In this document: positions 17,113 through 26,101 of the stretch, piece by piece
Layout of the letters: every line of letters starts with the position of its first letter
Numbering within the stretch: position 1 is the first letter of the stretch
NCBI RefSeq assembly: GCF_012163145.1
Contig: NZ_JAAVTX010000004.1
Coordinates: 124,001-188,000 of the forward strand
Source: Falsiroseomonas frigidaquae
Lineage (GTDB): Bacteria; Pseudomonadota; Alphaproteobacteria; Acetobacterales; Acetobacteraceae
Direction: 5' to 3'
Length of the DNA stretch: 64,000 nt
Translations under genes and position numbers: made by a program
Notes under the pieces: generated by a model
Told to the model about the DNA's origin: nothing
Database searches by the model: none
The model's input: only the letters and a program-made list of their open reading frames with translations

Positions 17113-17721
17113 GTGCGGCATTTCTACGGATGGGCGACGCCCAATTCCCAGCGGGTTTCGATCATGCTGGAGGAATGTGGGCTGGAGTATGCGGTGACGG
17201 GCGTGAACATCCGCGCCCGCCAGCAATTCGCGCCCGAGATCCTGGCGCTGAACCCCTATGGCAAGATCCCCATCCTGGTCGAGGATGGGCGCGTGATCTT
17301 CGAAAGCGGCGCCATCCTGCTGCATCTGGCGGAGCGCCAGGGCGTGCTGCTGGGGGAAGATCGCGCCACCACCCTGTCCTGGCTGATGGTCGCCCTGACC
17401 TCCCTCGGCCCCTTCACCGGCCAGGCGCATCACTGGACCGAGCTGGCGCCGGAGAAGCCGGAGGCTGCCCGGGCCCATACCACCGCGCTGGTGGACCGGG
17501 TCTATCGCCTGCTGGATGGGCGGCTGGCGGAGGTGCCCTATCTGGCCGGCGTCACCTGCTCCATCGCCGATATTGCCGCCTATCCCTGGGTGGCGAAGCA
17601 TGGCTGGGCGGACCGCGACCTGGCGCCGACCCCGCATCTGGCGGACTGGTTCGGCCGGATGGGTGACCGGCCGGCGGTCCAGCGCGGCATGGCGATTCCC
17701 GCGGGGGCCAGGCTGGAATAG
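17113..17721 (+). CDS. Glutathione S-transferase family protein
   Basis: A 202-residue GST. The thioredoxin-like N-terminal domain starts VRHFYGWATPNSQRVSIMLEE, with the cis-proline motif NPYGKIPILVEDG and the glutathione-binding FESGAILLHLAE; the helical C-terminal domain carries the N-capping motif CSIADIAAYPW. It resembles the YghU/nu-class or Ure2p-like bacterial GSTs, which act on disulfides or peroxides in the cytoplasm. It starts at a GTG with GAGGAGGGG 7 bases upstream; this is preferred over the ATG at 17068, which would add an unlikely Arg-rich leader. It begins shortly after the RTX protein, which is probably coincidence. Confidence 0.88.
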   Translation: MRHFYGWATPNSQRVSIMLEECGLEYAVTGVNIRARQQFAPEILALNPYGKIPILVEDGRVIFESGAILLHLAERQGVLLGEDRATTLSWLMVALTSLGPFTGQAHHWTELAPEKPEAARAHTTALVDRVYRLLDGRLAEVPYLAGVTCSIADIAAYPWVAKHGWADRDLAPTPHLADWFGRMGDRPAVQRGMAIPAGARLE

Positions 17722-17815
17722 GGCCGAAACTTTCCTGGCGTGCCCCGTTCATCATTCCCAGCTATGCTGCACCGCCGTCGTGGCTCCCCAGGATGGCGAT
17801 CCAAGGATGCATCGG

Positions 17816-20101
17816 ATGAACGCGCAGACCCCTCCCCCCGGGCGCGAGCTGATGGCCAGGGGCGCCGAAACCCTGTCCCGCTTCGTGGAACAGGCCAATG
17901 CCATGGGCGAGGTCGCCCGCAAGCAGATGGCCGCCATGGCCCCAGCCCTCGGCCCGCCGCGCGTGATGGACGGCGCCGGCCCCACCGGCTCGGCATTCTT
18001 CGGTCGCTCGCCCTTCGCGCTGATGGCGGATGCCATGGCCTATGCGGTGGATGCGTCGCAGCGTTCCGTCCTGTTCTGGGACACCATGCGCCAGGCCGGC
18101 AATGCCTTCACCGAGCACGAGAAGGCCGGCTGCCCGCCGGTGCTGGTCTTCGACTGGGACATGGTGGTGGATGGCCGGCACCTGCCGCGCCGCTGCAACT
18201 ACGCCCTGGTGCGCATCAAGCCGCCGGAGGGCTTCAAGCCCACCGACCCTGCGATGCGCCCCTTCGTCATCATCGACCCGCGCGCCGGCCATGGCGCCGG
18301 CATCGGCGGCTTCAAATCGGACAGCCAGGTGGGCGTCGCCCTGCGCCGCGGCCATCCGGTCTATTTCGTCATCTTCTTCCGCGACCCCGAGCCCGGCCAG
18401 ACGATCCTCGACATCACCGAGGCCGAGGCGATTTTCCTGCGCAAGATCCACGAACTGCACCCGGAGGCGCAGCGCCCCGTCGTCATCGGCAATTGCCAGG
18501 GCGGCTGGGCGGTGATGATGCTCGGCGCCTCCGAGCCGGAGCTGACCGGCCCGCTGGTCCTCAACGGTGCCCCGCTGTCCTACTGGGCCGGCGAGAAGGG
18601 CCGCAACCCGATGCGCTATACCGGCGGCCTCGCCGGTGGGTCCTGGCCGGCGGCGCTGCTGGCCGACCTTGGCAACGGCACCTTCGACGGCGCCAACCTG
18701 GTGGCCAATTTCGAGAGCCTGTCCCCGGGCAACACCAAGTTCCGCAAGTACTACAATCTGTACGAGAAGGTGGACACCGAGGCCGAGCGCTTCCTGGAGT
18801 TCGAGCGCTGGTGGGGCGGCTACTTCCTGATGACGCGGGACGAGATCCGCTGGATTGTCGAGAACCTGTTCATCGGCGACAAATTCGCCCGCGGCGAGAT
18901 CTCCGCCGGCAAGGGCGCATCCTTCAACATGCGCTCGGTGAAGTCGCCGATCGTGGTCTTCGCCTCGGCCGGCGACAACATCACCCCGCCTGGCCAGGCG
19001 CTGCGCTGGATCGCCGACGTCTATCGCGACGAGCAGGAGATCAAGACCCTCGGCCAGACCATCATCTACCTGGTGCATGACGAGATCGGCCATCTCGGCA
19101 TCTTCGTCTCCGGCAAGGTGGCCAACAAGGAACACACGGAAATCGCCAACACCCTCGACCTGATCGAGAGCGTGGCGCCGGGCCTGTACGAACTCCGCAT
19201 CACCGGCACCGCCGGCAGCGGGCTGAACACCGGCTACCAGGTGGAGTTGGTGGAGAAGACCGTCGCCGATATCCGCGCCGTCTCCGGCGATGCGGAGAAC
19301 GAGGCCTTCCCGGCGGTGGCGCGCATCTCCGCGCTGAACCAGATGATCTACGACCTGTTCGCCAGCCCCATCGTGCGGCAATTCGCCACCGAGGAAAGCG
19401 CCGAGCTGCGCCGCCAGATGAACCCGATGCGGGCGCGGCGCTACATGGTTAGCGACGCCAACCCGATGATGAAGCCGCTCGGCGCGATGGCGGAGATGGT
19501 GCGCGCCAACCGCCAGCCGGTGGCGCCCGACAACCCCTTCGTCGCCATGGAGCGCGCCTGGGCCGACAGCGTCGAGCGCAGCATCGATGCCTGGCGCGAC
19601 TGGCGCGATTCGCTGCAGGAAACCGCCTTCCATGCGGTCTACGGCACGCTTTCGGCGCTCAATGTGGCATCGGAAGTGCCGACGCTGGATGCGGCGCCTG
19701 AGCTGGCCGGGGAGACGCCGGATGTGCGCGCCGCGCTCGACCGGGTGGCGGAGGGTGGCTACGCGGAAGCCGTGGTGCGGATGATGATCCTGCTGGCCAA
19801 GGCACGCGGCGGCGTGCGGCGCAGCCGGCTGGCACGCTCCAACGCGCTGCTGACGACGGAGGAGCCCTTCGCGCAGATGACCGCCTCCGCCCGCCAGGCG
19901 CTGATCCGGGAGCAGACGGTGGTGGTAGAGATGGCGCCGCAGGAAGCCTTCGACACCCTGGCGAAGCTGCTCGCCACCCCCACCGACCGCCGCCGCGCCC
20001 TGGCGACGGTGGAGGATGTGGCCGGACCGGAGGAGGAGCTGGGCGAGCCGGCCCAGGCCATGCTGGCCCGCCTGCGGGCGCTGCTGCTGGACGCGGCGTA
20101 G
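17816..20101 (+). CDS. DUF3141 domain protein, alpha/beta-hydrolase fold with PHA-synthase-like Cys nucleophile
   Basis: A 761-residue protein of the DUF3141 family. The core (about 100-470) is an alpha/beta-hydrolase fold related to poly(3-hydroxyalkanoate) synthases: the nucleophile elbow reads VVIGNCQGGWAVMM with Cys227 in place of the hydrolase Ser. Candidate Asp (ASAGDNITPPGQA) and His (DEIGHLGIF) residues complete a Cys-Asp-His triad. The N-terminal 100 residues are helical and phasin-like (SRFVEQANAMGEVARKQ). The C-terminal 250 residues are helical and have no clear match. The family's reaction is not established as far as I know; acyl transfer or polyester metabolism is inferred. The start at 17816 is chosen because AAGGA lies 8 bases upstream; 17807 is an alternative. 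Confidence 0.82.
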   Translation: MNAQTPPPGRELMARGAETLSRFVEQANAMGEVARKQMAAMAPALGPPRVMDGAGPTGSAFFGRSPFALMADAMAYAVDASQRSVLFWDTMRQAGNAFTEHEKAGCPPVLVFDWDMVVDGRHLPRRCNYALVRIKPPEGFKPTDPAMRPFVIIDPRAGHGAGIGGFKSDSQVGVALRRGHPVYFVIFFRDPEPGQTILDITEAEAIFLRKIHELHPEAQRPVVIGNCQGGWAVMMLGASEPELTGPLVLNGAPLSYWAGEKGRNPMRYTGGLAGGSWPAALLADLGNGTFDGANLVANFESLSPGNTKFRKYYNLYEKVDTEAERFLEFERWWGGYFLMTRDEIRWIVENLFIGDKFARGEISAGKGASFNMRSVKSPIVVFASAGDNITPPGQALRWIADVYRDEQEIKTLGQTIIYLVHDEIGHLGIFVSGKVANKEHTEIANTLDLIESVAPGLYELRITGTAGSGLNTGYQVELVEKTVADIRAVSGDAENEAFPAVARISALNQMIYDLFASPIVRQFATEESAELRRQMNPMRARRYMVSDANPMMKPLGAMAEMVRANRQPVAPDNPFVAMERAWADSVERSIDAWRDWRDSLQETAFHAVYGTLSALNVASEVPTLDAAPELAGETPDVRAALDRVAEGGYAEAVVRMMILLAKARGGVRRSRLARSNALLTTEEPFAQMTASARQALIREQTVVVEMAPQEAFDTLAKLLATPTDRRRALATVEDVAGPEEELGEPAQAMLARLRALLLDAA

Positions 20102-20121
20102 CACTGGTTGATGGCCCGTTG

Positions 20122-20152
20122 GATTGCCCGGTGGATTCACCACTGGGCAATC
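20122..20152 (+). terminator. Stem-loop after the DUF3141 gene
   Basis: Twenty bases after the stop codon lies a long hairpin: arms GATTGCCC/GGGCAATC, then a G-U pair, then GTGG/CCAC, closing a 5-base loop, which gives a 13-pair stem in RNA. There is no T tract after it, as is common in very GC-rich genomes. It probably ends the DUF3141 transcript. Confidence 0.6.
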
Positions 20153-20202
20153 GGCGGGTGGGATCATGGCCCTGCGTCCGGTGCCCCGCGCCGGATTCCA
20201 AG

Positions 20203-20219
20203 GCCGCAAAAATTGCGGC
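20203..20219. promoter_or_regulatory. Short AT-centred inverted repeat upstream of a small gene
   Basis: Arms GCCGCAA/TTGCGGC flank three A bases, a compact palindrome about 25 bases before a predicted small gene. It could be a second terminator, a regulator site, or chance. Nothing more can be read from it. Confidence 0.3.
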
Positions 20220-20243
20220 GCCGAGGCAAGAGGGCCAACCCCA

Positions 20244-20441
20244 ATGCTGCTGCACCCCACCGGCCAATCCCGGCCCGCCCGCGCGCCCGATTTCGTGGCC
20301 GCATCCCTGCTGACCTCCGCCGAAGGCGCGGAAATCCACCTGGTCGCCCGTGATGGCCGCCTGTTGCGTCTGCCGACGGACGAGGCCAATGCCCGCCAGA
20401 TCATCATCGGCCTGTGGCAGGCGCTGGACCGGGACCGGTAG
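20244..20441 (+). CDS. Small hypothetical protein (65 aa)
   Basis: A short open frame of 65 codons between the DUF3141 gene and the dehydrogenase. Its second half (EGAEIHLVARDGRLLRLPTDEANARQIIIGLWQALD) looks like a real folded segment, two strands then a helix, with typical codon use for the genome. The start at 20244 has AGAGGG about 9 bases upstream. An earlier in-frame start (20124) would read through the palindrome and hairpin and is less likely. I do not recognise the family; there is no signal peptide or membrane segment. Confidence 0.5.
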   Translation: MLLHPTGQSRPARAPDFVAASLLTSAEGAEIHLVARDGRLLRLPTDEANARQIIIGLWQALDRDR

Positions 20442-20528
20442 GCACGGGCCGCGGCGAGACCAGCCAGCCGAAACGGGATTGCGCGCCGCCCTGTGACTTC
20501 TATCGTGCCCCTCGTGGGGGAACGACAC

Positions 20529-21482
20529 ATGGCGGAAACGCGCAAGGTTGCGATCGTGGGGGCGGGGCTGATCGGCCGCGCCTGGGCCATGATCTTCGCC
20601 CGGGCCGGCTGGCGCGCCGCGCTGCACGACCCCTCCCCCGCCGCGCTGGAGGCCGCCCCTGGCCTCTGCCTCGCGGGGCTTCGGGAACTGGCCCGCCATG
20701 GGCTGTGCGATGACCCCGATGCCGCCGCCGGCCGCATCGGCATCGCGCACAGCCTGACCGAAGCGCTGGCCGGCGCCGAATTCGTGCAGGAGAACGGGCC
20801 GGAGGATGCCGCGATCAAGCGCGCCATCTTCGCGGAACTGGATTTCCTGGCGGCGCCGGATTGCATCCTCGCCTCCTCCACCAGCGCCATCCCGGCCTCC
20901 GTCTTCACCGAGGGGCTGGCCGGGCGGGCGCGCTGCCTGGTGGCGCATCCGGTCAACCCGCCGCATCTGGTGCCGGTGGTGGAACTGTCCGGCGCGCCCT
21001 GGACGGCGCCGGAAACCATCGACCGTGCGCGAAAGATCTTCACCGGCATCGGCCAGGCACCGATCACGGTGAAGCGGGAGATCGAGGGCTTCATCCTCAA
21101 CCGCCTGCAGGGCGCCCTGCTGGCCGAGGCCTTTCGCCTGGTGCAGGAGGGCTATGTCTCGCCGCAGGACCTCGACACCACGGTGAGCGAGGGCCTCGGC
21201 CTGCGCTGGTCCTTCCTCGGTCCTTTCGCGACCATCGAGCTGAACGCCCCGGGCGGCATCCCGGACTATTGCGCGCGCTACGGCCCGTTCTACGGGCGCA
21301 TCGCCGCCGCACCGCCCAGCCCGGCCGTCTTCGGGGCGGAGGGTATCGGGCGGATCATGGAGCAATGGGGCGCCTCGCCGCCGCGCGAGGAAATCGCCCG
21401 GCGCAGCGCCCGGCGTGACGCCAGGCTGGCCGCGCTGGCGGCGCATAAGAAGCAGCAATCAAAGGGGGAGAACGGCGCATGA
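20529..21482 (+). CDS. 3-hydroxyacyl-CoA dehydrogenase family protein (L-carnitine dehydrogenase-like)
   Basis: A 317-residue NAD-dependent dehydrogenase. The Rossmann fold opens with VAIVGAGLIGRAWAMIFARAGW (GAGLIG at 11-16), and the catalytic His140 and Asn143 sit in LVAHPVNPPHLVPVVELSG. The C-terminal helical dimerisation domain starts about residue 185. The sequence leans toward the L-carnitine dehydrogenase/lambda-crystallin (L-gulonate dehydrogenase) branch, which oxidises a 3-hydroxy acid rather than a CoA ester. It overlaps the BKACE gene by 4 bases (ATGA), so its 3-keto product is probably the BKACE substrate. The start at 20529 follows a GGGGGA ribosome-binding site; an upstream ATG adds 12 residues. 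Confidence 0.88.
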   Translation: MAETRKVAIVGAGLIGRAWAMIFARAGWRAALHDPSPAALEAAPGLCLAGLRELARHGLCDDPDAAAGRIGIAHSLTEALAGAEFVQENGPEDAAIKRAIFAELDFLAAPDCILASSTSAIPASVFTEGLAGRARCLVAHPVNPPHLVPVVELSGAPWTAPETIDRARKIFTGIGQAPITVKREIEGFILNRLQGALLAEAFRLVQEGYVSPQDLDTTVSEGLGLRWSFLGPFATIELNAPGGIPDYCARYGPFYGRIAAAPPSPAVFGAEGIGRIMEQWGASPPREEIARRSARRDARLAALAAHKKQQSKGENGA

Positions 21483-22402
21483 GCCGCAAAGTCATCATCA
21501 CCTGCGCGGTGACCGGCGCGATCCATACGCCGAGCATGTCGCCACACCTGCCGATCACGGCGGAGCAGATCGCCGATGCCGCGATCGGCGCGGCGGAGGC
21601 GGGCGCCGCCATCGTCCACCTGCATGCGCGCAACCCGCAGGATGGCCGCCCGGATCAGTCGCCGGAGGCCTTCGCGCCCTTCCTGCGTGTCATCAAGCAG
21701 CGCAGCGACTGCGTGATCAACATCACCACCGGCGGCGCGCCGACCATGACCATCGAGCAGCGGGTGAAGCCGGCGGCGAGCTTCGCACCGGAGGTGGCTT
21801 CGCTGAACATGGGCTCGATGAACTTCGGCCTGTTCGGCATGCTGAACCGGTTCAAGGATTTCCAGCATGACTGGGAACAGCCCTACCTCGCCAACAAGGA
21901 CATCCTGTTCCGCAACACCTTCGGCGACATCGAGTACATCCTGAAGACCTGCTCGGAGAACAACACGCGCTTCGAGTTCGAGTGCTACGACACCTCGCAT
22001 TTGTACAACCTGAAGTATTTCCTCGACCAGGGCCTGGTGAAGGCGCCGCTGTTCATCCAGACGGTGTTCGGCCTGCAGGGCGGCATCGGCGCGCATCCCG
22101 AAGACGTCATGCACATGAAGCGCACGGCGGACCGGCTGTTCGGCGATAGCTACCGTTGGTCCGTGCTCGGCGCCGGCCGCAACCAGCTGCCGATCGCGGC
22201 GATGGCGGCGGCGATGGGCGGCAATATCCGCGTCGGGCTGGAGGACAGCCTGTGGGGCGGCCCCGGTCGCCTGGCGCGCAGCAATGCCGAACAGGTCCGC
22301 AGCGCACGGCAGATCATCGAGGGGCTGGGCCTGTCGGTGGCCACGCCGGAGGAAGCGCGGGAAATCCTGTCGCTGAAGGGCGGCGACCGGGTGAATTTCT
22401 GA
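21479..22402 (+). CDS. Beta-keto acid cleavage enzyme (BKACE, formerly DUF849)
   Basis: A 307-residue zinc enzyme of the 3-keto-5-aminohexanoate cleavage family. These TIM barrels transfer an acetyl unit from a beta-keto acid to acetyl-CoA, giving acetoacetate and a shorter acyl-CoA. The N-terminus KVIITCAVTGAIHTPSMS and the zinc-binding HLHARNP (His47, His49) are family landmarks, as is the later EFECYDTSHLYNL. The gene starts inside the stop of the dehydrogenase (ATGA). The pair resembles carnitine catabolism (3-dehydrocarnitine cleavage), but the usual betainyl-CoA thioesterase is absent, so the true beta-keto acid is open. Confidence 0.9.
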   Translation: MSRKVIITCAVTGAIHTPSMSPHLPITAEQIADAAIGAAEAGAAIVHLHARNPQDGRPDQSPEAFAPFLRVIKQRSDCVINITTGGAPTMTIEQRVKPAASFAPEVASLNMGSMNFGLFGMLNRFKDFQHDWEQPYLANKDILFRNTFGDIEYILKTCSENNTRFEFECYDTSHLYNLKYFLDQGLVKAPLFIQTVFGLQGGIGAHPEDVMHMKRTADRLFGDSYRWSVLGAGRNQLPIAAMAAAMGGNIRVGLEDSLWGGPGRLARSNAEQVRSARQIIEGLGLSVATPEEAREILSLKGGDRVNF

Positions 22403-22406
22403 CGGA

Positions 22407-23093
22407 TCAGCCGTGGATGTTGCCGTTGCGCGCCGACCAGCGATAGGTGATCTCGCCATATTGCCGGCCGACGATGCGCAGCGGCAGCGTCGGCGCGTAG
22501 ATCTCCATGGCGTAGGCGGGGCGGTAGTCGCAGACCAGCTTGCCGGTGGCATCGGTGATGTACACCCAGGTCGACGGCCCGACCCGCCAGGTGACGCCGC
22601 CATGATTGGCGATGGTCATCGCCACGATACCCCGCCCGGAGGCGCCGTAGTTGCGGACGGATTTGATGAAGGGCCGGTAGCGCGCCGGCTCATTCGCCAC
22701 AGCCTGGGCGATGATGCCGTCCTCATGGTCCTCGACCAGCGCCTTCACCACGCCCGTCACCATGGTGGCGCCGGAGCCGATGGCGCCGCCGGCGAGCGAG
22801 ACCACGGTGCCCAGCCCCCACAGCGCCACATCCCCGGGCTGCGGCGCATTGCCCGAAATCACCCAGACCGCCGGCTGCACCAGCGAACCGGCCAGCCCAC
22901 CCGCCGCGCCGCGCAGGCCGAGCCGCCCGGCATCGGCGGCACCGCGCTCAATCAGGTGGCTCAGCGTCTCGGAGGCGATGGTCTGCGCCACCTCCCGCCC
23001 GGTGTTGGAGGAGTTGTTGATCAGGTCGGTGATGCCGTTGGAGGTCGCCGGCGGCGTGAAATCCCCGGCTGCGGGCTGCGTGCTTCCGCTCAT
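22407..23093 (-). CDS. Hypothetical protein with glycine/alanine-rich hydrophobic centre
   Basis: A 228-residue protein I do not recognise. The first 60 residues are polar and helical with Ser/Asn/Thr. Residues about 60-125 are rich in Gly, Ala and Val and look like one or two helical hairpins able to insert in a membrane (GGLAGSLVQPAVWVISG, VALWGLGTVVSLAGGAIGSGATMVTGVV). The C-terminal 90 residues are strand-rich with many Tyr, Arg and Trp. No signal peptide is seen. The layout (hydrophobic hairpin plus folded tail, 80 bases after an ABC operon) would fit a secreted or pore-forming protein, but that is speculation. Confidence 0.65.
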   Translation of the reverse strand: MSGSTQPAAGDFTPPATSNGITDLINNSSNTGREVAQTIASETLSHLIERGAADAGRLGLRGAAGGLAGSLVQPAVWVISGNAPQPGDVALWGLGTVVSLAGGAIGSGATMVTGVVKALVEDHEDGIIAQAVANEPARYRPFIKSVRNYGASGRGIVAMTIANHGGVTWRVGPSTWVYITDATGKLVCDYRPAYAMEIYAPTLPLRIVGRQYGEITYRWSARNGNIHG

Positions 23094-23173
23094 CGGCTAT
23101 TGTTCCTGGCTGCCTCGTCCGGCGCAGGTTAATCGCGGCCGACCGTTACTGCGTTTCGCTCTGCTTCACGCGT

Positions 23174-24210
23174 TCATGCGTGATGGCAGGCGACCAGCGC
23201 GCCATCCTCGCGCGGCGTCAGCAGCGGGCGTTCGGCACGGCAGATGTCGGTGGCCTTCGGGCAGCGCGGATGGAAGGCGCAGCCGGGCGGTGGCGACAGC
23301 GGCGAGGGCAATTCGCCGGCAATCGGCTTGAAGCTCGCCGCCGCATCGCCGTCCAGCCGCAGCTTCGGCACGCTGTCCAGCAGCCCCTGGGTGTAGGGGT
23401 GGCGTGGCGCCGCGTAGATCACGCGGGAGAACCCGCTCTCGACGATGCGGCCGAGATACATGATGGCGACGCGATCGCTGACATGCCGCACCACCGACAG
23501 ATCATGCGAGATGAAGACGCAGGTCAGCCCCAGGTCGCGCCGCAGATCGAGGAACAGGTTCAGGATCTGCGCCTGGATCGACACATCCAGCGAGGCCACC
23601 GGCTCGTCGCAGACCAGCATTTCGGGCTGCATCGCCAAGGCGCGGGCGATGGCCACGCGCTGGCGCTGCCCGCCGGAGAATTGGTGCGGGAAGCGCGTGG
23701 CGAAGGCGGGGTCCAGGCCGACCCGCGCCAGCCATTCCGCCACCATCCGCGGCGCCTCCGCCCGCGTGGTCAGGCCATGGGTGACGGGGCCTTCCGCGAT
23801 GGTCTCGCCGATGCGCATGCGCGGGTTCAGGGACGCGAAGGGGTCCTGGAACACGGTCTGGATGCGCGTGGTGGATTTGCGCCGGCCGCTCATCGGCGGC
23901 TGGCCGGAGACCAGCACGCGGCCTTCCGTCGGCGCCAGGATGCCGGCCAGCATGCGGCCCAGCGTGGATTTGCCGCAGCCGCTTTCGCCCACCAGGCCCA
24001 GCGTCTCGCCGGCCGTGACAGAGAGCGAGACATCCGACACCGCCTGCACCGCGCGCTTTTCCACCTGCGCGCCCAGCGCGCCGGCGATGCGGTCGCCGAG
24101 CGACAGGCGCGGGTCGAAGCGTTTGGTCACGCCCTCGGCGACGAGGACCTGATCCGGAAGCGGCCGATTCACGGCGGCGCGGCCTTCGCCGCTCTGCCGA
24201 TCGGACGCGC

Positions 24211-24214
<4 letters not shown>
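23174..24214 (-). CDS. ABC transporter ATP-binding protein (DppF/OppF type)
   Basis: A 346-residue ATPase of a peptide-type importer. Walker A is GLVGESGCGKSTLG, the ABC signature FSGGQRQRVAIARAL, Walker B MLVCDEPVASLD and the switch His is in VFISHDLSVV. The C-terminal oligopeptide-transporter extension is present (SPPPGCAFHPRCPKATDIC), whose cysteines can bind an iron-sulfur cluster in this subfamily. It is the last gene of a four-gene operon and overlaps the DppD-like ATPase by 4 bases (ATGA). It would drive uptake together with that partner. Confidence 0.93.
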
Positions 24215-25175
<961 letters not shown>

Positions 25176-25179
<4 letters not shown>

Positions 25180-26036
25180 CGGCGGAGGCGCGGGTTGAAC
25201 TGGTCGCGGATCTGGTCGCCGACGATGTTGATGGCGACGATCAGCAGGATCAGCGCGATGCCGGGATACACCGAGATCCAGGCGCGCCCGTTCATCATGT
25301 AGGGGAAGCCATTGGCGATCAGCATGCCCAGCGAAGGCTCGGTCGGCGGCAGGCCGAGGCCGAGGAAGGACAGCGTGGCCTCCAGCGCGATGGCATTCGC
25401 CACCTGCACCGTGCCCACGACGATCAGCGGCGGCAGGCAGTTCGGCAGGATGTGGCGCAGCACCACCCGCCAGCTCGGCAGCGGCGTGGCGGAGGCGGCC
25501 TCCACATAGTCCTTCTGCCGTTCCGCCGTGGCGGCGCCATAGGCGGTGCGGGCGAAATACGCGTATTGCGCGGCCACCAGCGCGATGATGAGCTGCGACT
25601 TCCCCTGCCCCAGCACCGCCACCAGCACCAGCGCCAGCAGGATCGCGGGGAAGGAGAGTTGCAGGTCCACCACCCGCATCACCAGCGCCTCCACCCAGCC
25701 GCCGAGATGCGCCGAGAGGATGCCCAGCGTGGCGCCCAGCGTCATCGCCACCGCGCCCGCCACAAGCCCCATCTGCAGCGAGATGCGCAGCCCGTAGAGA
25801 ATGGCCGAGAGCAGGTCCCGCCCCTGCGCATCCGTACCGAGCCAATGCACATACTCGCCGGAACCGACGAAGCCCGGCGGCCGGCGCGCATCCATCAGGT
25901 CCAGGATCGCGAGGTCGTAGGGATTCTGGGGTGCGAAGATCGGCGCCGTCAGCGCCGCCAGCACGACCAGCACGACGACGGCAAGTGCCACCACCGCCAC
26001 CCAATTCTCACGGTATTCGCGCCAGAAGCTTTTCAC
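25176..26036 (-). CDS. ABC transporter permease (DppC type)
   Basis: A 286-residue inner-membrane permease with about six helices. It has the binding-protein-dependent transport signature [28 protein letters not shown], where the EAA loop docks on the ATPases, and the DppC-type ending [19 protein letters not shown] then [14 protein letters not shown]. It begins at GTG 26036 ([12 protein letters not shown]), because no ATG fits; the GTG overlaps the stop of a 22-codon frame as GTGA. The first residues may in fact be encoded by that frame if a one-base change or slip occurs. It pairs with the DppB-like permease. Confidence 0.88.
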
Positions 26037-26101
26037 GGGCGCATCCGATTCAGCTCTCCGGTTCGCGCCGGCTGCGCCCTGCGCCGATCGGATGCGGTCA
26101 T
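26033..26101 (-). CDS. 22-codon mini-ORF bridging the two permease genes
   Basis: A tiny frame encoding MTASDRRRAQPARTGELNRM then RP. Its ATG overlaps the DppB-like stop as ATGA and its own stop overlaps the DppC-like GTG start as GTGA, so it bridges the only non-overlapping junction of the operon. It may serve translational coupling. Alternatively it is the true N-terminus of the DppC-like permease, split from it by a one-base indel; its Arg-rich cytoplasmic character fits DppC N-termini. Confidence 0.35.
   Translation of the reverse strand: MTASDRRRAQPARTGELNRMRP

Noticed and set aside
17762-21100. 1112-codon open frame on the minus strand across DUF3141 and the dehydrogenase
   Set aside because: It is antisense to two well-supported genes, reads through their intergenic hairpin and shows no protein motif.
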